Shown here: positions 1 through 12,639 of the stretch, one piece after another | Layout of the letters: the number at the start of each line of letters is the position of its first letter | How positions within the stretch are numbered: position 1 is the first letter of the stretch | Assembly: GCA_026413225.1 (NCBI GenBank) | Contig: CM048552.1 | Location: 83,863,001-83,927,000, forward strand | Origin: Otis tarda | Taxonomy: Eukaryota; Chordata; Aves; Otidiformes; Otididae | DNA length: 64,000 bases | Direction of reading: 5' to 3' | Program-made: the position numbers and the translations under genes | The notes under the pieces: generated by a model | The model's input: only the letters and a program-made list of their open reading frames with translations | Databases searched by the model: none | What the model was told of the DNA's origin: nothing

Positions 1-138
1 TCTGTCCCTGCAAAGCACCTTTGTGAGGGTGCAGAAAGGGCAAGTCCTTGGTCTTGAGTAAAGCTTTGGTTTGCAGGACAATGATCCACTTGTACCATTG
101 ATGAGATGGTTATGAGATAAAAATGCACATGGGATTTA

Positions 139-3100
139 TCAAAGAGATTTCTCACAGATCCATGGAGCAGGAAATTCACAGCTGGAGGCCTGGAAGTGAT
201 CTTTCATCATGACAGCACAGTGTTGCACAGGGCTGTTAGAGAGGACCCTGCAAGAGACACAGAACGAAAGTGATACTGAGACAAAATACTGAGATTGTCT
301 CCTGGAGGCAAGAAAGAGAAAACATCTCATTTTGAAGGGTGGAGCCCAGAGGAAGTGAAAGAACCCAACCTCCAAAGGGCAGCTCTTAGAAAACAAAATG
401 TACACCAAAAAACCTATCTACCTGGAGATTACATATGTAAGTAATTTCGCTATTGTGGAACCCAAATCAGAACCAAACATAGACACAATGCCCTGCAGTG
501 ACAGTGATATCCACCAGCACCGCAGTGCTGAGAGTTTCATGAAAAGATGATCAACTCCATGAAGTTTGTAAGAACAGAGCACTGACCTGACAGTGAGATC
601 TTGGGTGAGTTTCCTTGCTAGAGAAGTGTTAGATACTAACTCACTGTGTTAACTGCCATAAAAAGGAAAGGGCCAGGCAAAGTCACTGGACCAGACCATA
701 ATGTTTTGCCTCATGCAAAATCCTGAGTTTTATCCAATTAAATATTGAGCCAAAATTAAGGTTCTGACTTGGGTTGGAACCAGTGAAGCTGCAAAGGGCT
801 GGGTCCTTGCATCCAGTGGCACCAGCATTTGGCAGAATGGGTGCCAGGTGGCTAAACCCAGTAAAGCCACAATGGACCATATGCTTTTCTGACTGAGCAA
901 CTATGTCGGCAGTGCAGACAAGTAATTTGTGGTCTGAGCAGCTGGAGGGATGCCTTTACAGGTGATAGTAAGAGGAAAATCTGCCCAGGAAGAAAGCTCT
1001 TGAGATCTGGTGCAGGAACTCCAGGTGCTGTGAAACACCAGGCAATCTGAATTAGCACTGTTTTTAAAACAGAATTAAACTAACTTGGTGCCACTGAATA
1101 TAGAGCCATCTTCCCAAATCCAGCCAGAGCCTGTGCTGTTGCTCAGTCCAATCCAGAAACAGCCTGTTTGAATACTCTTGAATAGGTCCTAGAAATGTTA
1201 ACAAATCACAAAGTGACTAATGACAGCCAGCCTAAAAATGGAGGTAAGGATGAACAAAGAGAACAGAGAGCATGACACATCCCCTTGCCTGACTTTCCTT
1301 AAATGGCTGACAATACTGCTTTTCCACACCTTCTAATCAGCCCTGCAATCATACCTTGAATAACAGCTATGTGTACACTCACAAGGAAGTAAGTATGCTT
1401 CCAAGGGTCCTGGGCAGATTCTTCAAAGGACATTTCTCAAGGCAATATATGTGAACCAACTGCACCACAGCCTCCTGGAGTTTCCTACACAGATTTTTAT
1501 GTCAGAACGTATGCTATTATTATTAATATTAATGCTCTACCATACAGCTAGCTAGCAAGCTAATACAAAGTATTAACAATTAAAGATAAAATCAGGTCAG
1601 AGCAGGAAGTGCAGGCACTGTCAGATCTGTGTAAAGAGCCCAGGACCAAGCTCATTAAATTTTATACAAACTTTCCTCCTACGTGTTTTCAATGCTCATT
1701 TCCTTTTGCCTAACCTTTAGCTCCTGTTTACTGCTAAAAGGTTAAGGCTGCAACAGAAACTCAGCCCTGAAGTAAATTCCGTCTACTCTCGCCAAAAAAA
1801 AAAGACAAAGACAAGAGAGAGAAGTTTGTTTTGTCCACATTTGCAATTAAACCAGACAAAAGCAACCTTTCAGTGGTATGCCTGGGCCCCATTCTTACCT
1901 CCCCCTGCCACAAAGCTTCAGAGCAGACATCTGCACACAGAAGCATTAACAAATCCAAGCTTGGTAAAATGGTGGAAATAGGAGTAACTTGAAGAACGCT
2001 TCAGTTTTGCCAGTGATCTGGAGGTGACTGTGCTTCCCTGGCAAAGGGAGGTTCAGTCACAGCCTTTGCAGCATAGGACATGTATAACAGGATAGCTAGG
2101 AAAGTCTTGTGTATGTGGGGAAGTCTGAACAGAGATAATGAGTAGCACTCTAGTAGCAGAGGCAGTAGTAACAAAGCAGCCGGACCAGGGAGGCTTTCTT
2201 TATGCAGAAAAATAGGTAATCTTTTATTTCCCAATATTTCCCAATTTTTGCCAATATTTCCCAATATTTGCCTAAGAAAGTGTGAGAGCCTGGTACATAC
2301 TCCCAGTCAAGCAGAGTAAGCCCCCACAGAACATCATACAATGCAACTTCTGTTCAGGGACTGGAAGCTGTCCAGGTTCATTGGACCTGAGCTAATAATC
2401 CCTGGCTTGTGCAAAACCAGACCAAGTATTTCTGCTCTACTTAGGCAGACATGCCTCACCTTCCTAGCAATCAGCTCTACCCATTTCTTTAGGGATCATA
2501 CATGCTCCTATCTCTGGTGAGCACCTGTTGGAAAACGAGCAGTGGAACAGATGGTTTCTGATTTCAGCAGCTGAGGCTTTTTAGCAGAGAGAGGAAGTAA
2601 GCATTGAAAACAGAGTGAGAGAGAAATACCTGTGCATGAACACAGGGAGTGGCAAGGGTCACTGAGTAGGAGCTGCAGCTGTTGCAGGAAGGAGAGGCCC
2701 TGCTTTGGCAAAGGAAGCATTTCTGAAGAGTGGGGATGTACTGGTTTGTAGGCACTGAGTACAGAGGCTGCACGGTCTTTTCCTGTAATCTTTCAAATCA
2801 GCCTTGTTGGGGCTAGAAGAGGATGTGGAGAGGGGCAGTGGAGAAGGCAGCCCCCTGACATCCTTCTTAGGATGATTCTGAGTAGCTGACAGTGACCCTC
2901 ACCTCTCCTTTCTTCCCTTTGCTTCTTTGCCTGTGGAGAACTTCTAAGGTGCATACTGAAACTGGAAGTGCACTAAAACTATAGTCACAGTCATAAATCC
3001 TTCCTTTCCTTTAAAGTCAAAATATTGCTAGAGTGACAGCACTGCTTGGATGTCAATCACCAAGATATCTGCAAGGAAATGGAAGACCCTCAAAGAATAA

Positions 3101-4111
3101 GAGAACCATTACCATTTCGCTGGTGTTGCTGATCATCAGGAGATGAGCTCCCTGTGCCCAGCAGGATTCCTGGCTGGAATGCCAGTCCTTCTGCTTAGAG
3201 AAGGAGAAGCAGCTCCCTCTGTAGGCTACCCACTGCTCAGGGCAGGGCGGATGGGAGGCACCTGTAAAGAAATCAAAACACCGGCTTTTCTCTACTATTA
3301 ACAAACAGAAAGACACTTCTCAGCAAGGAATTGCTGAAAAGCAACTCTTCTGGAGCGTTGCAATGCAGAAAACAGAAGTCAGGATAAGCATCTAAAAATA
3401 AGAATGCATGAACACTGAGCTTCAGGTCCTCTGTACAATTTCCAAATCTTTGTACAAGGGTCACATGCACTCTGATGCTGGTGCAACCCGCCCTCCCCCA
3501 CCCACCACTTTGGGTTTCCTCTGAACTACTCAGATACTTGAGAATCAAAATTGGCTACCTGAAAGCAAATGACACTCTGGCTGTGCAAAAAGTAAGGGAA
3601 AAAAATTACATGATTCTATGGGTATGGTGTGATCAGGTGAATGGATTTTAAGCAGCAAACAGTAGGCTCTCCCACAGGGTCTAGCACCTTCTGCATGCAT
3701 GCAAAAGTGTTATAGACCTTGTGTATTTGTTCTACAGTTTGCCACTATAATTACTGCAGATAAGTCTACAAAAACATTTCAATATGTTTCACTGCTCTTT
3801 GCCACAGGATATGAAATAGGTTGCCTAGGGCATGCACAAGGAATATATTCTTCAAAATATTCTAGATAGGCAGTGGGTACTTAAGGTTGGTAGAAACCTA
3901 GAACAGCTTCTGATTTAACCCCATATAAGGGAGTTCAGTATCTGAACACCTGTGCTTAGAAGAGTCTCCTGTCTTTCGCTGTTGGTTGCTCACCCTCAGT
4001 ACCCTGTTGTGCACTTACTCATCTTCCAAATTAAAACAATCGCTAGGGTGATGCTCAGTATCCCAAAGCCTATAGCCAAGCCTGGTACAACTGCTGGCTG
4101 CAGAGAGTGAG
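139..4111 (-). CDS. KLRG1: KLRG1-like C-type lectin receptor, exons 2-5
   Basis: Type II membrane receptor with one C-type lectin-like domain; mammalian KLRG1 is an inhibitory cadherin-binding receptor on NK and T cells. Exons in transcript order are 4111-4019, 3261-3113, 1188-1085 and 247-139, all flanked by AG/GT, with phases that join exactly; the stop is TGA at 139-141. The 4019-4111 exon encodes a hydrophobic helix (VVPGLAIGFGILSITLAIVL). The next begins the lectin fold (CPEQW, then CFSFS, KDW and ESC). The 1085-1188 exon has CFWIGL and GWIWEDGS. The last has HCAVMM, QASSCE and PWICEKSL. Canonical CTLD cysteines and WIGL are present; the EPN and WND calcium motifs are absent, as in NK-type lectins. 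CPEQW/KDW and QASSCE are close to remembered human KLRG1. Position beside M6PR matches human 12p13. The 1085-1188 exon lies in a frame without a long ORF and was found by translation. Identity is strong; function is inferred from the family. Confidence 0.85.
248..3112 (-). other. KLRG1-like gene introns 3 and 4, with an A/T-rich tandem repeat
   Basis: Apart from the exon at 1085-1188 this stretch is intronic. It holds an approximately 10-bp tandem repeat based on TTTCCCAATA at about 2226-2276 and a short ATT-rich patch near 1517-1533. I see no other coding exon or transposon. Confidence 0.6.
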
Positions 4112-5098
4112 CTGTAAATGAGAAAAGAAACCACAGTGAACAAGAGCCACATGAAAATTTATACTGGTTTTAGGTGGCTTGCTTGTGTTCTGGGCATTTC
4201 CATAAGGATCTGAACTAATTAAAGTATCCCTGTCTTGTCTGCATTCTGCACATTGCTGCCATCGTTGTCCCTGCCTAGCCTCCCCAGGGCCTCCACACGC
4301 CCCTGCCCACCGACTCGGGGTCCTGTTTCAGCTTGGCCCCAGGCCATCAGTCCCTGCCTGAGCTTCCCAGGAGGTGCACCTGTCTCTAGGTAAGCCACAG
4401 CTCTGCCCCTGCAGGGCCGCAGAGCCAGCCCTTCAGTGGCTGACCCAGGAGAGGAAGCACCTGCCCCAAGTCAGCTGGAGCCCCCCAGGCACCATATGGC
4501 ACCTCACACTCACAGGAGCCTCCCAGTAAGCTTGTTCCTGCCTCAGCATTAAAGCTCAGAGTGGAAACACAGAGCTGCACTGCCACAGCCACCATGTTCC
4601 AGTTTAAACATAAAGAGAAACCCAAGGTCTTTCCCCCAGCTCTCTCAGCAACAGCAACAGGTTTAACCTCAGCATCCTGTTCACAGGCTTAGACACAGAG
4701 TCGTGTTGCATCTTCCCGGGATGCTCGCAAGTCAGTCCTATGCTCTCATCTGCCTCTCCAATGCTGGAGTGTCAGGATGGGAATGCCAGCCTTGAAGACC
4801 TTGGGATACCCCTCCACATTTTCACCACCACTGTTTGCTGTTCACTTGCTGCCTGTGGCAGAGGGTGGCTCTTGGGGGCAGCCTCCACCCTAGCCCACCA
4901 CAGCTTCCTTTCAAAGGTGGGACAGAATTGCCATGTAGAGATCTGCTCATGCACAGCATAACATGATAACCTCCAGGCTACAACTTGCTTTCCCATTGTA
5001 ATTTCCTGGAGCTGAAAGGCATTCACTTTACATAAGCTGTTTGAAATCTCAGCACTAAAATTCCCTCTCTCCCAGGTTAAGGAGAGGATGACACTTAC

Positions 5099-5153
5099 TG
5101 CCATGGATGAGCTCCAGGGGGCTTTGGTTTGTTTGGTTTATTAATCTCAGCAT
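5099..5153 (-). CDS. KLRG1: Candidate first coding exon of the KLRG1-like gene
   Basis: An ATG at 5153-5151 opens 18 codons plus one base (MLRLINQTNQSPLELIHG) and ends in a good donor (A then gtaagt at 5098-5093). Its phase is exactly what the transmembrane exon at 4111 needs. The join would give a short cytoplasmic tail before the membrane helix and a total of 169 residues, against 195 in human KLRG1. The frame stays open upstream of the ATG for ten codons (5154-5183) to a TAG and contains IVYAGV, which resembles an ITIM. The true N-terminus may therefore use another upstream exon. No transcript evidence can be seen here. Confidence 0.35.
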
Positions 5154-8100
5154 GACACCTGCATAGACAATAGGACTTTCTAAGAAGCACTAAATGTGCA
5201 GCTAATGGTTACTGATGTTGATGAACCCAGGATTTCCCTGTGCTTTTCCTTTAAGCTTATGTACCATGTCCTGCTCTTATGGTGCTCCAGAGTCTTCTAC
5301 CCAAATCCAGTGGCAAAGTCCCTAGTGGAGTACATGAAATCTGAGGTGATCTCTCTCAGTTGTGTCACATGACCCAAAGAAACATAGCTGTACTCCCTAA
5401 AAAGGGTAGGAGTCTAGGGAGTGAGATGGAGTGAGGGGAAGAATAGCTTTAACGAAAGACAATACTACAGCATGTACATTGAAAACTTGGTAGAAGGGCT
5501 GTGAGCAGGATGTTGAAGCAATAGGATACAAAATACACAGGAAAGAGAGAGGACTGTTCTCTGCTCAAGTAAAATTACAGTCAAATTGGGTTAATTAAGA
5601 AGTAACATAACATCAAGAAGTAACAGTAACAGCATCCCCACAGACCAGGCAAATAGTACTAAATGCATAGGGTTGGAATTATATTTTGGACTGCCAGACA
5701 AGGATGGTGATAGGACTCGTGAACCGGCAAAAAAAAAATCAGAGCAACTATGAAGGAGGCAAGGTGATGCCAAGCATCAATTAATCGCATTAAATTCCAC
5801 AAATGCCATGTCAGGGCATGATGCTGAGATTGAATGCTTAGACACTGTAAAAAGGCACCTCAGAGAGTGGCGAGCCAGGATACATGGAAAGCAAAGCAGC
5901 TCCTAACTGCCCTGAGCTGTGCTCAGGCCACCCAGGTCACCATGGCTCCATCCAACAGCTTCTCTGCTACAGTGAACACAAATGCACTGAGATTCAACAG
6001 AGCCAAACAACAACAAAAACAACAAAAGGCAATGTGGTAGAATAATTTCAAAATGGAAAACTACAGGAAAATGAAAAAGTTTGTCAGAGAGAAATTAAAA
6101 GGGATAGCTAAAAGAATAAAATACTTGGAAGCAGTAAGGGAGACTTTTTTTTAGGATCTGTCAGTGGAGCCTGAAAACAAATGCACATTACATATCAAGA
6201 ATATTGTGGGAAGAACAAAGAAAGACAGCGCTAAAACAGAAAGGAAAGAGACTTCACTTAAAGACAAGAATGCATGCTTTAAGCTTTGGAAGCTTTGTCC
6301 AAATTGTAGACTAGATCAATAAGTTAACAAAAATTATTTTTTTTATCTTAGAGTGATTTGCAGGCTTACTGGTTTTAAGATCAGTTTCTGGTTTACAGCA
6401 ATATATTTAGACCTGCGGTTTTGGCTAAAAGAAGTTTCTAAGGTAACAATGGAGAGTGTGAGAGAGCTTTGTTGTAAGCATCATTCTTCTGGTATAAAGA
6501 TATCTCCTAAGGTAAAGGTTTTGTCATGTTTCCTGAAGCCTGCAGCATCTTCTGGCTGCCCCACTTGTAGTTAAAAATAGCAACATTTATTTTTCAGTCC
6601 TTGTTAAAGAACAAAAAACCATCTCTTTTCAGATACAAAATACAGAAAGACTTTTCAGTTACAACCTACTCCTCAGCTTCACACAAGAGGTCAATGGGAG
6701 AACTGAAGGACTTGAACTGGGTAGCTGTTCTCTCTGCCGGCCCTCTGTTCCTCTTGTAAGGTCACCTTTGTGTCTCTGGTGATGTGGGGTTTGCCATTTG
6801 ATTTAAGCCTCAAGTGGATGGAGTCAGTCCGAGGTTAAGGGTATGGCGGAGCTGATTCTCTGCAGATTACAACTCATAACTAAGTAAAAGGGGATAAATA
6901 TCTGTCGAAACACAATTTTTTGTTCCGAAACCACATTTCTGAAGATTTGCACTTCTGCTTTCCTTCCTTGCTTGCTTCTCAAAAAAGCGATCTCCTTCAT
7001 CCTCCAGATCACTGTTCCAAATTTTAGGGAAAACTACTTCCAGGACAAGTCAACTGGAATGACAGTCAGTGAAACAGTTAATGCTTAAATGTCAGCACCG
7101 GGCATCCCTGCTGGTGCCTCCTGGCAATGTATAGCGCCGTTCACCCTCTATTGTTTCAAACCAATTCCAAAAAAAAAAAGGAACTAACTCGACTTGGCAT
7201 CAAAAAAAAATCCCATGGCACCTCCACAATCAGAGCAGTGGGAGAGTTCAGTTCTTAAAAATGAAAAATTACGCCATTAGATGATTTTGGAGGAACAAAG
7301 ACAATGAAGGGAGCAAGTCATATTGAAGCGTTAAAGCTGAATTTGAGCCTCACTTGAACTGCAGTGATCAACCCAGGGAAGTGGAATTAAAAAAAATTCA
7401 TAAATCAGGATTTTTACCGCTTGCAAAAGGAAGTCTCTGCAGTTCTCTCTTTTTAAAACAGGTTCAAGAGTTTGTGCTTGATCCTCAGCCCCTGGCGTAC
7501 ATTCGAAGCTCTTGTAGAAAAGGAAGAGAGAAGTACTTGAGACAAGTTTGAAACACAGGAGGGAAATCTGAATGGAATATCCAGAAATGTTTTCATGTAG
7601 TAATCCAAGGAACTGTGGAAGAGTCTCACCAAGGGAAGGGAGAAGTGGACTGGTGGATGTTCAATCTAAATATCCAATGTTACAGTTTTCTAGTATACAA
7701 AACACCCAGTTAGTTCTGCCAGAGCTCTGGAGAAATGACTGTGATATGCTGCATTCATCTGCAAGAGACATGACGTGATATTTTTAGGTTTGGGAGTCCA
7801 GATTCAGTTCAAATACTGAAAGCTGATAGCATTTTATAATTCCAAATCTTCTAGAACAATCTGAAGAATATCATTGTACTGTCCCACATAGCTCCCTTCA
7901 GCTCATGCCTACCTCAGTATGGGAGCAGTATGACTACCTAAGGTCAGGGAGGAGGATTTGAGAAACAAGGGTCCTGTCCTTGGCTATGGCACAGAACTGG
8001 TTACTCACTGTTACTACAAACATGTCACATAGGTTAACAATGTCTTAAATGACGGCTGGACTGATATTTTGGTAGTGTGGCATATCTAGGGCTCTCTGGA

Positions 8101-10404
8101 AGCCAGACAGACAGCCAGCTAGGGCAGCTCTTCATTTTTGAGGAGTCCATGAGAGCCAAAACCAGTTGGTTTGACCTGAGGACTGATCTTATACACCTGT
8201 GATATACCTGTGATACTGAGTCACAGGGACGACTTGGTAACAAGGGTGTGCATTTGAAAACAGAGGTTAAGTACCTGACAGCATATCTCCTAAAAGTGAT
8301 GACAGCAAGGACAGAGTTGAAAACAAAGTTCTAAAGTAAGGTACTTAAACTACACTCCTTAGGGCCTCCTTGCACGCAGGAGAGAGCTGGGAAATGATAA
8401 AATAATATGCACAGAAAGTATGTTCAAACATCATCTTCCTTATTTTACACCCTCTGAGTTCAGCTCAAAAAGATGAGAGTGCATAAAGGAATTTGGAGAG
8501 GAGGAATATTAAAAAGAAAACTGCAAACACCTCAAGAGGGCATTGGGTAATCCCCACCTCCAATAGGGTGCAAGTGAACACAAATGGCGGGGAATGAAGG
8601 GATGTCCCTGTGTTTTCTGATGCAACAGAAAACACCATTTCTGATGAAAACACATGCAAAAAACAAGACTGCCTTCCAAGCAGATGGAATGCGATTACCA
8701 GATAGGAACTTGGGGGTTTCTGTGCTGGGTTTGTTTCCACAGTGCAGGCAGCAGTAATAACCACAGACATATGCAGTTATTCTGATCAAGGCACAGAAAT
8801 CTTGTGTCCCAGAGCGAGAGTCCCCTTTGCTGTAACAGCTCTGAAAAAAAAAAAGCTAAGGACAACTATTAGTGTTGCAGCCAATGCAACACAACTTATC
8901 TAAAGCACATGAGCATTTAGAGGAAAAGCAATCCACTTGTGGGAAGGAAATACTTATGAAGAATAATCACCAATGCAAAATCTCACCCTTCTAAGGTGGT
9001 ATTTCTCAACTAAGCAGCAAGAGAAATTGCTCAGTGTGACATTTGCAAGGCCTGAACAGGGGGAATGGAACAGAAATAAGGAAAGAAAAAATTTAAGGAA
9101 AGCACTAAGAAAATCTTGCTGATAGTAAAATGCCTTGCACAATTGTCTCAAGGCAAAAGCTGAAAATTTTCTCACTAGTAAAACTAGAACAGAGAAAACA
9201 CAGGAAAAATTGTATCACAAAAGAATCCTGCAGAGCCCCACGGGAGACCAACTAGATGATCTCATATGCCTCCTCTGTCTCTGATCTCCGATTAGCATAT
9301 GCCTCTAATTTATCTGTACTCACATCTCGCCTGCCCTTCAAAGAACTATTGCAGACAATCTCTTATTGCTGACAAGCAGACAACTTTAAAGCTGCAAACC
9401 TCTTTCAGAGAAAAGGATGCCTGGGTTGAATGCCCAGGAGTAAACACCAAAAGGGGTCTGATGGAGAGTTGGAGGGGAACAATGTTGGGTCTCTGACCCA
9501 TCAGCTTTTATCATAGTAAAATATGGTAATTTTAAAACCAAAGCAATAGCACCGTGAGCTGGTACTCAAAGTCAGCCAGTCAGTGGCCAGCTTAGAGTGT
9601 ATTTGTTAGATATTGTTTTCGCTCAAAATAAATTTTTTTTCTTGACCTACCTCATCCTGCTTCTTTACCTCTCCTTTTCCCATCCAGGTTTGACTCTCGA
9701 TGGAGGAGTCTGAAAGAATTTGACAGAAGTATAAATTATTTCTTCACTCATGTGGGCTGCAGAAGTTTCTGATCTGCTTCCTTCCATGCCAAAGCAAAGA
9801 GTGTTTTATGACAAGATGTTTCAATCAGGCTGTTGAGTGACAGGGCTCAATGCCTGTGAAACAGGAAACCTAAGGCTACATTCAGAAGACAAGAAAAGTG
9901 AAGTTGCAACCTCCATCTCCAGCTGCTCAAAATAACCAAATTTATAACAGAATGGAGAGCACTGAAAGTACAACAACTTCAATTTCCTAACTTGGTAAGG
10001 GATGTCTTAAAAACAGCCATCAGTGGAAGAGGTGATTAATCACAAAGTGCATGCATGGGTATTCTAACTGTTGCAAATGCAAGAGGCTGTGATTTACATT
10101 GTTGTAGTAATTTTGAGAATGTATGTTGCTCTGACAAGCTTCCTCTCAGGACAGAAGCAGGTGAATAGTGAGAGCACAAGGTGAAAGGTGAGATAAACAC
10201 AACAAACTGGCGGCCCAGCTTCTGTCAAAAGGGAAACAGAAAAGGACAGCATAGGTTTGAGAAGGAAGCCTTTTGAGCTTTGGACAATTCTACTGGGAAC
10301 TCTATCTGCACCCAACTCCCAGTGTGAATGGGCTTGAGACACAGGTAGGCATTGAGAGCTGGCATCCCTCAAGACCCTCTGAGTCAACATCTCAACAGCA
10401 TCAG
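5154..10404. other. Intergenic or upstream region, nothing recognised
   Basis: The region lies between the KLRG1-like gene and the first CR1 fragment. All open frames are short, without domain signatures or paired splice signals. If the KLRG1-like gene has a further 5' exon it should lie here. No repeat family was recognised by eye. Confidence 0.5.
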
Positions 10405-10825
10405 TGCAAGAGAGACATGGACATACTAGAGAGAGTCTGGAAAGGGGCCACAAAGATGATGACAGGACTGGACCATCTCTCATATGAGAAAAGTCTGAGA
10501 AAGCTGAGACTGTTTAGCCTGGAGAAGAGACACCTTGGGGAGGATTTTATTAATGTATATGAATACCTGTAGGGAGAGTACAAGAAGGCCAGGATCTTTT
10601 CAGTGCTTCCCAGTGATAGTACCAGAGGCAATGGGCACAAACTGAAATGCAGGAGGTTCTCTCTGAACATCAGGAAACACTTTTTTACTGTGAGGGTGAC
10701 TGAACACTGTCATAGGTTGGCTGGAGAGGTTGTGGGGTCTCCATCCTTGGAGAGCCCTCTGGACACGGTTCTGGGCAACTGGCTGTAGGTGGCCCCGCTT
10801 GAGCAGGAGGTTGGACCAGAGCGGA
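10405..10825 (+). mobile_element. CR1 LINE fragment, 3' part, truncated
   Basis: Contains the CR1 C-terminal reverse transcriptase block (gagagagtctgg, gccacaaagatgatgac, ctggagaagaga) and continues through the 3' UTR-like segment to ggaggttggaccag. The terminal ATTCTATG repeat is missing. It is diverged from the other copies in the window, so it is probably an old insertion. Boundaries are approximate. Confidence 0.8.
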
Positions 10826-11549
10826 CAAATGAAGCCTGCTGGGGAAGAACTAAGAGCTCTGTTTTGATGTGTTTTATGATTTTCTCTGAAATATCAGCAA
10901 TAAGCTGAGTTCTTAGTTTGGATAGGAAATGGAGAGGAAGTGATTGCACCATAGGAGGGTATGCAGGCAACACACTGTTAATAGCTAAGTGCAAATATAA
11001 ATAAATCTGACCTCTGCAGTCAGACCTCTGTGCCATACTCCCAGTGGAATAAGCAGCAGGACACAAATCATAGCAGGAATAAATCGATCAGTTTTCCTGG
11101 AGCCAACAATGCTCCTTCCCATTTCCTCACTACTGAAGCAGCATAGTGTAGGGAAGCCTTCTAAATTCCTCTCAGAGAAGTGGCTTCTCCAGCATTTTGA
11201 CAAGTTCGATAAATCTGGCAATTCTTTCTTAACTAACAGATGCAAAAGCCTCAGAGCTCTGGTGAAGAACATCCATCCTTTCCAAAAACAGAGCGCTGGT
11301 AAATGAACTCTCTTACCCACAACAGGGACATGACTTAAGAAGATAAATATCCTTTAAATATGTCATCCTCAAATGATTTATAGCTTTATTAATCATGCTC
11401 AAGATGCTTAAGTCCATCAACCTTGTGCATGATCAGCTGGATGTGGAATTGCTCTGCAGAGGCAAAACTTGGAAGAACTGGAAGAAACACCTCTATCCCA
11501 AAGCATAAGAAAAGAGCATGTCAGGCAGGAGCAAAATTGGAAGAGTCAA

Positions 11550-12355
11550 AGCTGGCAGCTCATGGCTTGGACAGGTGTACCCTGTCATGAGTTGAAAACT
11601 AGCTGGATGGCCAAGCCCGAAGAGTTGTGCTGAATGGAGTTAAATCCAGTTGGCGGCCAGTCACAAGCGGTGTTCCCCAGGGCTCAGTTTTGGGGCCAGT
11701 CTTGTTTAATATTTTTATCAGTGGTCTCAATGAGGGGATTGAGTGCTCCCTCAGTAAGTTTGCAGATGACACCAAATTGAGTGAGACTGTCGATCTGCTC
11801 AAGGGTAGGAAGGATCTGCAGAGGGATCTGGACAGGCTGGACTGATAGGCTGAGGTCAATTGTATGAGGTTCAACAAGGCCAAATGGTGGGTCCTGCACT
11901 TCAGTCACAACAACGCTACAGGCTTGGGGAAGAGTGGCTGGAAAACTGCCCAGCGGAAAAGGACCTGAGGGTGCTGGTAGACAGCCGGCTGAACATGAAC
12001 CAGCAGTGTGCCCAGGTGGCCAAGAAGGTGAACAGCATCTGGCTTGCATCAGGAACAGTGCGGGCAGCAGGAGCAGGGAAGTGATTGTGCCCCTGTACTT
12101 GGCACTGGTAAGGCCCGTTGTGACAGGGGAGGTTTAGGTTGGATGTTAGGAAGCACTTTACTGAAAAAGTGATCAGTTACTGGAGCAGGCTGCCCAGGGA
12201 AGTGGTGGAGTCACCATCCCTGGAGGTGTTCAAAACACATATAGATGTGGCACTTTAGGACATGGTTTAGAAGGCATAGTGGTGTTGAGTTGATGGTTGG
12301 ACTTGATTATCTTGAAGGTCTTTTCCAACCTTAATGAGTCTATGATTCTATGAAC
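11550..12355 (+). mobile_element. CR1 LINE fragment with internal deletion
   Basis: Starts inside the reverse transcriptase domain ([16 protein letters not shown], then FADDTK with the catalytic DD pair intact) and ends with the CR1 3' tail (ctatgattctatga). Near 12112-12126 the sequence jumps from the palm/thumb-coding part to the 3' end (ggtaaggcccgttgtgacag then gggaggtttagg), so several hundred bases present in the related copy at 52.8-54.2 kb are missing. Same subfamily as that copy. It ends about 300 bp before the M6PR CpG island. Confidence 0.88.
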
Positions 12356-12639
12356 ACTGGTCTCCCTTGCTTGTTTAACAAGTCACTCTGGGGGCATGTG
12401 GTGGGGCTGGCACAGTCCAAGGACAGTGACCACCTACTGCCTCCAGCAGCAGGAGCGAGTGGACAGGCAGGCCATGGCTCCATTACACCGGGCTGTGTTT
12501 CACCATTACTGATGTGTGCGCCTGCCCGCAGGTGACCTGAACCCACACGAGGGCCTAAAGGGAGAGTTCGGCTTCCAGGTCGAAAAGTTTCAGCGTTCCT
12601 GGACGACAAGGGTCTCAGACAGACACCCCCCTCAGCTCC

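Noticed and set aside
2001-2341. Open frames with repeated NIGKNWEILGN/YWEILAKIGK units
   Set aside because: Translations of a 10-bp A/T-rich tandem repeat in an intron; no domain.
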